This document shows, piece by piece, positions 41,586 through 48,340 of a stretch of DNA of 55,209 nucleotides (positions within the stretch are counted from its first letter, which is position 1; each line of letters begins with the position of its first letter). Position numbers and translations under genes: made by a program. Source of the stretch: an uncultured Candidatus Saccharibacteria bacterium (lineage in GTDB: Bacteria; Patescibacteriota; Saccharimonadia; Saccharimonadales; Saccharimonadaceae); the NCBI GenBank assembly GCA_937859515.1, contig CALMAK010000009.1, positions 1-55,209 on the forward strand, written 5' to 3'. The notes under the pieces were generated by a model. The model was not told the DNA's origin. It saw only the letters and a program-made list of their open reading frames with translations, and did not search any database.

Positions 41586-42377
41586 CTACACCTTAAAGTG
41601 CGTTCCTATCCTGCCCGCAACTGTCTTACTTATCGCGCCATCAATTCGGCCATCGGCAATAAATGTCTCAATCCCCGCCTCTGCCGCCAATCTAGCTGCC
41701 CGCACTTTTGTCATCATACCACCACGACTATGCCCATTTGCCGCCTCACCCGCATACTGCTCGATTGCACTAATATCCGTTACTTCGTGTATCAATGTCG
41801 TCGCATCATCCCTATCAGCCCGTAGCCCGTTGATATTCGTCAGCAGAACCATCTTTACCGACCGAAACAATTCCGCACGCGCACATTCTACTGCAATCGC
41901 CGCAGCCAGTGTGTCATTGTCACCAAATTTAATCTCGTCATCACTGATAGTATCGTTCTCGTTCACGACAAATACATCGTCGTGCAACAGACAGCAACTA
42001 ATAACCCCTAGCGCCTTTTCTCGCATAGTCTCGGTATGAATCTCCCGCTTGGTCAGTAATGTCGAGCTGACCCGTGCGCTGCCGATTGACTGCTTCCACT
42101 GCTGCACAACGCTGTCCCAACCACGAGCCGCGTATCGCTGCAGTTCAAACAGATTATCAATATCTTCTCGACGCTTTTGCTCACCCAATACACCTGCCGT
42201 GATTGCACCTGATGAAACAAGGATAACCCCTGTACCTGCATCCGCTAAGGCGCGAACTTCACGTCCAATTTTTTCAAACGACTGTTGGTCCAATGCTTCA
42301 CCGCCATCTGTCGTGTCGGCCAACACATTAGTGCCCACTTTTACAATAATCAAGTCTTTTTCTGTCTGGTAATACAT
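41586..42377 (-). CDS. proB: Glutamate 5-kinase, without PUA domain
   Basis: Phosphorylates glutamate in the first step of proline synthesis. The 263-aa amino-acid-kinase fold shows IIVKVGTNVLA at the N-terminus, VILVSSGAITAGV, FVVNENDTISDDEIKFGDND (the glutamate-kinase signature) and SRGGMMTKVRAARLAAEAGIE. The C-terminal PUA domain of E. coli ProB is absent. proA and proC are not nearby, and the gene sits inside an ABC-exporter cluster, so the pathway may be partial. A hairpin leader with a terminator-like stem lies in front of it (42412-42445), and a GGAG ribosome site lies just before the ATG. Confidence 0.9.
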   Translation of the reverse strand: MYYQTEKDLIIVKVGTNVLADTTDGGEALDQQSFEKIGREVRALADAGTGVILVSSGAITAGVLGEQKRREDIDNLFELQRYAARGWDSVVQQWKQSIGSARVSSTLLTKREIHTETMREKALGVISCCLLHDDVFVVNENDTISDDEIKFGDNDTLAAAIAVECARAELFRSVKMVLLTNINGLRADRDDATTLIHEVTDISAIEQYAGEAANGHSRGGMMTKVRAARLAAEAGIETFIADGRIDGAISKTVAGRIGTHFKV

Positions 42378-42392
42378 TGTTTCTCCTTATGC

Positions 42393-42445
42393 GTCAGATC
42401 AATTGTGGGTATAAAAACGCCCCTTGGCTGGGGCGTTGATCTGAC
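42393..42445 (-). promoter_or_regulatory. Nested hairpin leader / terminator before proB
   Basis: On the minus strand the inner hairpin AACGCCCC-AGCCAA-GGGGCGTT (42437-42416) is followed by TTTTTA, a typical intrinsic terminator. An outer 10-bp pair, GTCAGATCAA (42445-42436) with TTGATCTGAC (42402-42393), encloses it and ends 3 nt before the GGAG ribosome site region. It may simply end the ABC operon, or act as an attenuator for proB. Confidence 0.7.
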
Positions 42446-42533
42446 TTTGATCAAATGTATTTATTCGCTAACATACCCCAGCTGCCGTAGAGGTGTGGGT
42501 GTGGGGGGTGTAAGAGAAGTAAATATCTGCATA

Positions 42534-43262
42534 TTACTGAACTTTTCTACTTGGTCGTCGTACTGCTTTAGCGGTCACCGTGCGACTTTCCTGCTGTATT
42601 GACTCAATCTTTCCGTCTTTAATATTCACCACCATGTCACACTTGGCTGCAAGATCGGCATCATGAGTAACGATAATCAGTGTTACACCCTTTTCCTTGT
42701 TGTAACCAAACAACAGCTGCTCCACCTTTTCACCCGTTACACTGTCGAGGTTGCCAGTTGGCTCGTCAGCAAAAATAATTGCTGGCTCGTTGGCAATGGC
42801 ACGAGCAATCGCGAGGCGCTGCTTTTGCCCACCGCTGAGATTTTTGGCTTTATTTTTGATTTTGTCACTTAGCTCCACTGCTGCGAGGGCCGCCTCCACG
42901 CGAGTTTTGCGCTTACTGCGTGATACACCAGCAATCTCCAGCGGCAAGCTGACGTTATCATAAACACTTTCATTGCCCTGCACAAAGAAGCTCTGGAAAA
43001 TAAAACCAATCTTCTGCGCCCTGAAACGATCGACTGCTTTTTGTTTAAGCTTCAAAATATTTTCACCGTCAACGATAACTTCACCCTTCTCCGGTCGGTC
43101 AAGCCCACTCATCGCGTGCATAAGGGTTGATTTACCACTTCCCGATTTACCTAAAATTGCTACACTGGTACCCTGCGGAATGCTAAGACTAACATTATCG
43201 AGCGCTGTGAAGGCGTTCTGTTTTTTACCATACGTTTTGGTGATGTTTTTTACTTCAATCAT
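42534..43262 (-). CDS. MacB/LolD-type ABC transporter ATPase
   Basis: A 242-aa ATPase: Walker [16 protein letters not shown] (about 35-49), Q-loop [20 protein letters not shown], signature [14 protein letters not shown], Walker [13 protein letters not shown] and H-loop VTHDAD. The Q-loop and the MacB-type permease upstream (17 nt) place it with LolD/MacB exporters of peptides or lipoproteins. The C-terminus is basic ([15 protein letters not shown]). Presumably cytoplasmic, bound to one or both permeases encoded here. Confidence 0.92.
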   Translation of the reverse strand: MIEVKNITKTYGKKQNAFTALDNVSLSIPQGTSVAILGKSGSGKSTLMHAMSGLDRPEKGEVIVDGENILKLKQKAVDRFRAQKIGFIFQSFFVQGNESVYDNVSLPLEIAGVSRSKRKTRVEAALAAVELSDKIKNKAKNLSGGQKQRLAIARAIANEPAIIFADEPTGNLDSVTGEKVEQLLFGYNKEKGVTLIIVTHDADLAAKCDMVVNIKDGKIESIQQESRTVTAKAVRRPSRKVQ

Positions 43263-43279
43263 ATTACTCCTAGTATATC

Positions 43280-44554
43280 CTACTCAGTCCTTAATGCTTC
43301 AATTGGATCCAACTTTGCAGCCTTTCGTGATGGAAGCCAACCGGAAAGGATTGCGACAATCATGAGGCCAAGCACCAACGCCGCACTCATTAACCAGTCC
43401 ATCTGCAGCAGTACCGTACCCTGCTCTAAACTCAATACATTTGCGATTACCGGGTTCAGTAAGGTTATGCCATACGCCATTAACACCCCAATTGCACCGC
43501 CCAAGAATCCGATCCACGCCGCCTCATAGCGAAATAGTTTGCCGATATCACGGCGGCGTGCGCCCAGTGCCTTCATGAGGCCAATCTGCTGCGTACGTTC
43601 CAGAACGGAAATATACTGCGTGTTGATAATGCCAAAGATCGATGCGAGAATCGCCAGTGCACCAAAGCCCATCAGCCCGTACTGCACGATATTGACCATT
43701 TGCATGATACTGGTGCGCATCTCGGCGAACGTCATCGCTTCGTATTCGCCTGCGCCCACGATTGCCTGCTTGACCGTATCGACATTCGCACCGTCCTTTG
43801 CTGTCACCATGAGTGCAAAGTAGCTTTCTGGCGCCCCTGCTGGTCGCTGAAGTTTCGCAATCGCCTCACCATCTTGATTTGAAATACGAAACTCATCCTG
43901 ATAGAACGCCAGCGGACTGGTCGGCTGCTTGTCGACTGCCACGATCGTAAACTCACGGGTAAACTTACTGCCGTCTGGTGCCGCAAATGCCGCCGTCACC
44001 TTTTGCCCAAGTGCCGACTCCGCATTCTTGAAGCCAAGTGATTCGACATACTTGTGTGGCAACACAACCTGTCCCGACAAGATCTCGTTACCTTCACCAA
44101 GCTTGCCCACCGTCAAATCAATTGCGGTCGCGTCATACTGCACCTTCATATAGCCTTCATATTCATCGCTGCCGTTTGCCGCAACTGAATACATGTCTAC
44201 ACTGAAAACTGGCAATACCTTTTCAACGCCATCGATCTTGGCGATCTTCCCACGGTCGCTTGGCGTCAGCTCTCGATAGGTATTCGTCGTTGCCGCGGGC
44301 GCTTCTTCGCCCACTTTCCTTGGCTTGTCGTCTTTACTCGCGCTAAACGCCTGCTTTGCATTCACCTGAATCGTCTGCATATCACCCGCACCACTGACGA
44401 CACTGTCAATATAGTTGCGTCCACCATTGCCCGCCGCCATTGCCAAAGCGATAGTAAATGACCCAACACCAATGGCAAGGCTTGTCAAAATAGTACGAGC
44501 TTTTGCTTGGCGCAAGTTTTTGCCTGCGCGCCGTATAATGTCTTGAGTTCTCAT
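43280..44554 (-). CDS. MacB/FtsX-type ABC transporter permease (copy A)
   Basis: A 424-aa permease with the same plan as the one at 40232: a starting block IRRAGKNLRQAKARTILTSL, the outer MacB_PCD domain (about 45-270), the loop VLERTQQIGLMKALGARRRD and a C-terminus identical over its last dozen residues (SRKAAKLDPIEALRTE). It lies 17 nt from its ATPase and 3 nt after the PspC-domain gene. With the PadR regulator at the start of the cluster it forms an envelope-stress or antimicrobial-peptide exporter module by analogy; the substrate is unknown. Confidence 0.92.
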   Translation of the reverse strand: MRTQDIIRRAGKNLRQAKARTILTSLAIGVGSFTIALAMAAGNGGRNYIDSVVSGAGDMQTIQVNAKQAFSASKDDKPRKVGEEAPAATTNTYRELTPSDRGKIAKIDGVEKVLPVFSVDMYSVAANGSDEYEGYMKVQYDATAIDLTVGKLGEGNEILSGQVVLPHKYVESLGFKNAESALGQKVTAAFAAPDGSKFTREFTIVAVDKQPTSPLAFYQDEFRISNQDGEAIAKLQRPAGAPESYFALMVTAKDGANVDTVKQAIVGAGEYEAMTFAEMRTSIMQMVNIVQYGLMGFGALAILASIFGIINTQYISVLERTQQIGLMKALGARRRDIGKLFRYEAAWIGFLGGAIGVLMAYGITLLNPVIANVLSLEQGTVLLQMDWLMSAALVLGLMIVAILSGWLPSRKAAKLDPIEALRTE

Positions 44555-44557
44555 ATG

Positions 44558-45892
44558 CTAGTCCACCAACCCTTCCCGATACTTAACGTAATCTTCTCCG
44601 CTGCCAATAAATACTATACCACAGCCTTGGATGACATTTTTAGCACCTTGCTCTACGCCATTGTATGTCAGCTTGCCGCTCGATATCGCCTGTACACGTA
44701 CCGTCGCGACGCCAGTCTCGTAATCTGCCCTTGCCGGGCAAACATCAGCTTGCGTGACATTAAGCGTACGAACGACACCAGCCTCTATTAGACTACCCTC
44801 ACCTTCGGTACGCAGATTACCAATTGCCGCAGCCGTAAGATTTGCCACACCGCTCTTGCGCTGCATCACCGTCACAGAGTCATACGTACCCATTAACTCA
44901 AAACCAGTACTGTGCAAAGATACCTCTAATCTTCCTTGATGATCCTTGTTGTGGTACGATGTTTGAATATTTTCTTTGGCTTCAAATGTATCGAGTGCTG
45001 GGCCATAAATACGCAAGATTGTCATAGTATCGAAATAAGTGAATCGTGATTGCGCTGCAGATTCTTTTGGTGAAAATACCACTGTCGCTACGCCTTCCCC
45101 TACTTTAAACTGTGGCTTCACTGTTTCGTTTGATTCCACCTCATAACGCGGCTTGTTCGACACAATATATTCCACAGATAATTGCATCCGTCCCTTATCA
45201 TCACCCTCAATTACCAAATGGTTAATATCTGCAATCTGCGGTAAATTGACACGCGAAACCGTGCGCGAATCGTAATACTGGATATTGTTTTGCCACATGC
45301 CATACCAGACCGATCCAAGACCGCTAAAGAATGATAACAGTCCTGCCGTAATAATAATTACCACTGCCGTACCAATCTTTTTGGTCCACCGTTTGCTAAA
45401 TAGCGCATTTGCCAGCACAAACCCAAGCGTTGCAAGCAGGAGGCCCGCCAAAACAAAGAATCCTAGCGCCAGTCCAATCCACCAAGCCTCTTGCGGGCGA
45501 AGCGCTGCTAGCGGAGAAAGGTTATCAGTACCAAATGTCAGTCCAAACCCGATCCATAACGTGGCTACCAATATACCAATCGCACCGACCAAGGTTACAA
45601 TTGCCGCACCTAGTCGCACAATGTCTTGCATCACACGCGCTGTTTGGCGCACTGTTTCATTTTCAGAAATCTCCTTAATTGCGTCAAGCGTCACGGCTCG
45701 GCCCCGCATCTGCAATTTCTCTGCCGCAGTTTTAGCTGGCGGCACAATCAACCACATCACGAGGTAGACGATAACTGCCGTACCAAACGATGGAAACAAC
45801 AAAATAATGAAGATAAGTCGGGTCCATACTGGATTAATCTTGAAAAAACGCGCCACGCCCGCCAACACACCACCAAGGATCGCCGAATCCAT
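44558..45892 (-). CDS. PspC-domain membrane protein, 3' part of a split gene
   Basis: A 444-aa product from the first ATG after an in-frame TGA. It opens with a PspC domain (DSAILGGVLAGVARFFKINP, then a helix, VYLVMWLIVPP), followed by three further membrane helices (about 95-215) and an outer beta-rich domain rich in short repeats like DUF2807/GIN-type adhesin heads (LEVSLHSTGFELMGTYDSVT; NLTAAAIGNLRTEGEGSLIE). The frame stays open upstream to 45979, encoding LGEPSDFAPEGDIAVGRDID, then meets TGA (45982-45980) and continues as the 73-aa HAAS-like segment. The two parts were very likely one protein; this one either restarts internally or is lost. Confidence 0.8.
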   Translation of the reverse strand: MDSAILGGVLAGVARFFKINPVWTRLIFIILLFPSFGTAVIVYLVMWLIVPPAKTAAEKLQMRGRAVTLDAIKEISENETVRQTARVMQDIVRLGAAIVTLVGAIGILVATLWIGFGLTFGTDNLSPLAALRPQEAWWIGLALGFFVLAGLLLATLGFVLANALFSKRWTKKIGTAVVIIITAGLLSFFSGLGSVWYGMWQNNIQYYDSRTVSRVNLPQIADINHLVIEGDDKGRMQLSVEYIVSNKPRYEVESNETVKPQFKVGEGVATVVFSPKESAAQSRFTYFDTMTILRIYGPALDTFEAKENIQTSYHNKDHQGRLEVSLHSTGFELMGTYDSVTVMQRKSGVANLTAAAIGNLRTEGEGSLIEAGVVRTLNVTQADVCPARADYETGVATVRVQAISSGKLTYNGVEQGAKNVIQGCGIVFIGSGEDYVKYREGLVD

Positions 45893-45979
45893 ATCACGAT
45901 ATAGTTTGCGTGTCTGATCATCAATATCGCGACCAACCGCAATGTCACCCTCTGGCGCAAAATCGCTTGGCTCACCAAG

Positions 45980-46201
45980 TCACACGCGTACCGCCACTAC
46001 ATCATCTTTGGCAATCACACCACCAGCTGCTACACCGCGTTCAGCTAGCAGCTCAGTAATGCGAATCTCGATATCGTCCAACAACTCGGCATCGTCCGCA
46101 TATCTCTCTAGTGCTGTAATATATTTTTGAATATCTTTTTTGGCATCAACCTCAATGTCATAAGCGACTTTTGCGAGGTGTATTCTGGTAATCTCTTTCA
46201 T
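45980..46201 (-). CDS. HAAS-like N-terminal segment of the split PspC protein
   Basis: A 73-aa reading frame with a good ribosome site (AAGGAG before ATG at 46201). It starts MKEITRIHLAKVAYDIEVDA and is helical and acidic, like HAAS/DUF1700-type domains that accompany PadR regulators. It stops at TGA (45982-45980) immediately before LGEP, a motif that normally continues this domain (consensus RxxLGEP). The same frame then runs on for 475 codons through the PspC domain. It is therefore the 5' part of one interrupted gene, either by mutation (TGG, CGA or GGA to TGA) or by genuine UGA readthrough; the base after UGA is C, a weak termination context. It lies 9 nt after padR. Confidence 0.75.
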   Translation of the reverse strand: MKEITRIHLAKVAYDIEVDAKKDIQKYITALERYADDAELLDDIEIRITELLAERGVAAGGVIAKDDVVAVRV

Positions 46202-46210
46202 AATATCTCC

Positions 46211-46555
46211 TTACAGTTTCTTTAGCGTTGCATTTAGTTCGGTAATCTTAGTTGCCGTGGATCGTATGACTTCGTCGCCATAATCAGTTGTCTTGTAATA
46301 CTTGCGTGGCGGGCCTTGTTCGCTCTCCTGCCATTCGTGTCGTAGGAGGCCGTCTTTCTGCAGGCGACTCAATAATGGATAGATTGTCCCCTCGACAACG
46401 ACCATCTCAGCCTCACGCAGCCTCGCGATAATATCACTGGTATACTGCGGCTCATGACTGCACACTTTCAGTACACAGTACGCCAAAAAACCTTTTCTCA
46501 GCTGTGTCGCCAACTGCTCGGCATACATCTCACTACTGGTATTTTCTTTTGTCAT
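46211..46555 (-). CDS. PadR-family transcription regulator
   Basis: A 114-aa winged-helix protein. The PadR signature is clear: GFLAYCVLKVCSHEPQYTSD, then IIARLREAEMVVVEGTIYPL and LSRLQKDGLLRHEWQESEQG followed by PPRKYYKTTDYG. PadR proteins repress their own operon and release it when ligands bind. The gene heads a cluster with the HAAS/PspC protein and an ABC exporter. An inverted repeat spans its promoter, and the promoter is so close to the ATG that the mRNA should be leaderless. Confidence 0.93.
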   Translation of the reverse strand: MTKENTSSEMYAEQLATQLRKGFLAYCVLKVCSHEPQYTSDIIARLREAEMVVVEGTIYPLLSRLQKDGLLRHEWQESEQGPPRKYYKTTDYGDEVIRSTATKITELNATLKKL

Positions 46556-46590
46556 AGTACTATGTTATACAAGGTACTATAAAAAGTCAA
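46554..46590 (-). promoter_or_regulatory. padR promoter with inverted-repeat operator
   Basis: TTGACT (46590-46585) and TATAAC (46569-46564; 15-nt spacer), or TAACAT with 17. ATAGTAC (46580-46574) and GTACTAT (46560-46554) form a perfect inverted repeat with 13 nt between arms that covers the spacer, the -10 and the first base of the start codon. Likely PadR autoregulatory site. Confidence 0.65.
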
Positions 46591-46639
46591 CACCCAAACA
46601 TATTGTCGGGCGTCTATCCATCCGTTAACTATAGGTTTT

Positions 46640-47566
46640 CTATGCCGCCAGCGCTAATCGCTCGGCGTTCGCCACCAACAATGCCTTTCGGATTCGCTTA
46701 ACCAATAGCTCTTGGTCTTCAGGTTCTAATTTAACAGCAAACATATTGCCATACTGTGCCAGCCAATCGGCCTGCAACTCCATCAGATTGTCATAATCAT
46801 CTTTATTTAAAAGTGCAACCGCCTCAGGATCACCATCAAGTATCCGCATAACAATATCGTCCGTCGATTCAACAATTATCTCGCCGCTGCCATCCGTACG
46901 AACTACCGTCTCTTTGTCAGTGTCTTCGGCGACTTTCTCGGCAAAGGCAATATATTCACCGATCATATTCAGCTGCTCATTAGGTGCGTGCTCTGCCCCA
47001 CCGTATCGTTGCCCAATATCACCCAACCATCCGGCAACCTTCGTCGCAACTGACGCCGGTAAACGCTCGAGTGCCGTCGTATCACCCTGGCGCAAGGCCT
47101 TATCAAACTTAGTAGCAATCGCCGCATTACGCGCGCTCCGTCGCCCCTCGTTATCAAGACGCCCAGAATCCTCATCCTGTCCATCGGTCAGGACCTCTGA
47201 TACTGTCTCGTTTGCAGCTTCTTTGACAGTCACAACTGACTCTGGATTATCAGCCATGCCAAGATCACCCAGCACATCATTTGCGCTCGCTTGCACTTCA
47301 TTAACATCACGGTACAGTCCCGTCTCATTAATCTGCACCTGACCCAAACCATCAAGGTGTCGATCACCGTCAACGCCCTCGGCAACGCGTGCATGATCAA
47401 TACGTGGACTCAAATCTTTCACCGCTACAGCTTCTTCATTCACCCCTGGAGCGGATGACCCATATAGGCTATTCACATCATCAAGCGTATATTCACCAAT
47501 CGACCAGCCAGGGCCTTCTTGGTTTTTGCGTAGTGCGGGATCAAGTTCGTTATTAGTATCTTGCAT
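46640..47566 (-). CDS. Hypothetical acidic protein, 308 aa
   Basis: Unrecognised. Very acidic and probably disordered in residues 1-150 (SIGEYTLDDVNSLYGSSAPG; EVLTDGQDEDSGRLDNEG), then helical, with VRTDGSGEIIVESTDDIVMR and RILDGDPEAVALLNKDDYDN followed by a basic C-terminal helix (LVKRIRKALLVANAERLALAA). No membrane segment and no cysteine. Its own promoter TTGACT-17-TAATAT with TTATGC before the -10 lies at 47621-47593, and the roughly 20-nt AT-rich leader lacks a Shine-Dalgarno. The acidic style resembles the unknown proteins at 8586 and 20641, which share the promoter type. Confidence 0.72.
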   Translation of the reverse strand: MQDTNNELDPALRKNQEGPGWSIGEYTLDDVNSLYGSSAPGVNEEAVAVKDLSPRIDHARVAEGVDGDRHLDGLGQVQINETGLYRDVNEVQASANDVLGDLGMADNPESVVTVKEAANETVSEVLTDGQDEDSGRLDNEGRRSARNAAIATKFDKALRQGDTTALERLPASVATKVAGWLGDIGQRYGGAEHAPNEQLNMIGEYIAFAEKVAEDTDKETVVRTDGSGEIIVESTDDIVMRILDGDPEAVALLNKDDYDNLMELQADWLAQYGNMFAVKLEPEDQELLVKRIRKALLVANAERLALAA

Positions 47567-47592
47567 ATTGATTTTTATTGATTAATAAAAAC

Positions 47593-47621
47593 ATATTAGC
47601 ATAAGTTTGTTATAAAGTCAA
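47593..47621 (-). promoter_or_regulatory. Promoter of the 308-aa gene
   Basis: TTGACT (47621-47616), 17-nt spacer ending CTTATGC, TAATAT (47598-47593). Confidence 0.78.
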
Positions 47622-47625
47622 TATT

Positions 47626-48273
47626 CTACTTTACTACGCGAGGATCATTGCCCAACTCATTAAGCTTGCGCACCAGCCGTTCGGTCGAAAGCGCCGAGAC
47701 ATCAATTCCCTGATGTAAGGCAATCATATAGCCCTGAATAACGTGTTTGAGCCGTGTGACGTCCTTGTTCCAGAATCCCGTAATCACAAAGTGATCGGTG
47801 CTATTCATGACACGTGTCGAGATCGTCAATGATCCAAACAGTAGCCCTGTATTGGCCGCCACATTCAAGATATCCTCGATACGCAGCGTTACAATGCGGT
47901 GTGACCACAAGGACTCCCATAGGTTGATCGTCACCTTCATGCGGTCTACCGTCACCGTATCAGGAAATATGTTCATTGGCAGGATCACCGTTTTAGCACC
48001 TGCAAGGATCTCTTGTGATTGCTCAACCGCCTTGTGTATTTGGTCGGGATTACGTTCGAAATATTGCTTTTCACTGGCTGCATCAGGTCTATGCACCATA
48101 TCTCGCTTGAAAGTCTCGATAACGTTAGGTTGTGGCTTTATCCTACATGCCTTTGCGGCAAGTCGTCCCATCAGACGGCTTTGACGCAAAAGTATTTCAT
48201 AGTGTGTGGGCCTTGACGCCGGGCCATAACCCATCCACCCCTTAGATTGATACAGAGATTCTGAACTACCCAT
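47626..48273 (-). CDS. Hypothetical protein, 215 aa
   Basis: Not recognised. The N-terminal 85 residues are basic and helical (RLMGRLAAKACRIKPQPNV). The C-terminal 130 are strand-rich, with KTVILPMNIFPDTVTVDRMK and VTLRIEDILNVAANTGLLFG, then VTRLKHVIQGYMIALHQGID, which together could form a PH-like barrel plus helix; that is a weak structural guess. No membrane segment. It has a TGTGCTATAAT extended -10 (48313-48303) and an AGGAGGGC ribosome site, so it is a well-supported independent gene. It ends 60 nt before the next gene on the strand. Confidence 0.72.
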   Translation of the reverse strand: MGSSESLYQSKGWMGYGPASRPTHYEILLRQSRLMGRLAAKACRIKPQPNVIETFKRDMVHRPDAASEKQYFERNPDQIHKAVEQSQEILAGAKTVILPMNIFPDTVTVDRMKVTINLWESLWSHRIVTLRIEDILNVAANTGLLFGSLTISTRVMNSTDHFVITGFWNKDVTRLKHVIQGYMIALHQGIDVSALSTERLVRKLNELGNDPRVVK

Positions 48274-48302
48274 GTGGCCCTCCTCTATATATTGCGTATC
48301 CT

Positions 48303-48313
48303 ATTATAGCACA
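48303..48313 (-). promoter_or_regulatory. Extended -10 promoter of the 215-aa gene
   Basis: TGTGCTATAAT (48313-48303). The leader of about 24 nt contains AGGAGG, 5-10 nt before the ATG at 48273. Confidence 0.7.
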
Positions 48314-48340
48314 CTACTAGGCTATAAGCACAATCGTCAT

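Noticed and set aside
45980-45982. UGA recoded as an amino acid, as in Gracilibacteria
   Set aside because: RF2 with SPF is encoded here and UGA ends several genes; a single in-frame UGA is better explained by mutation, error or local readthrough.
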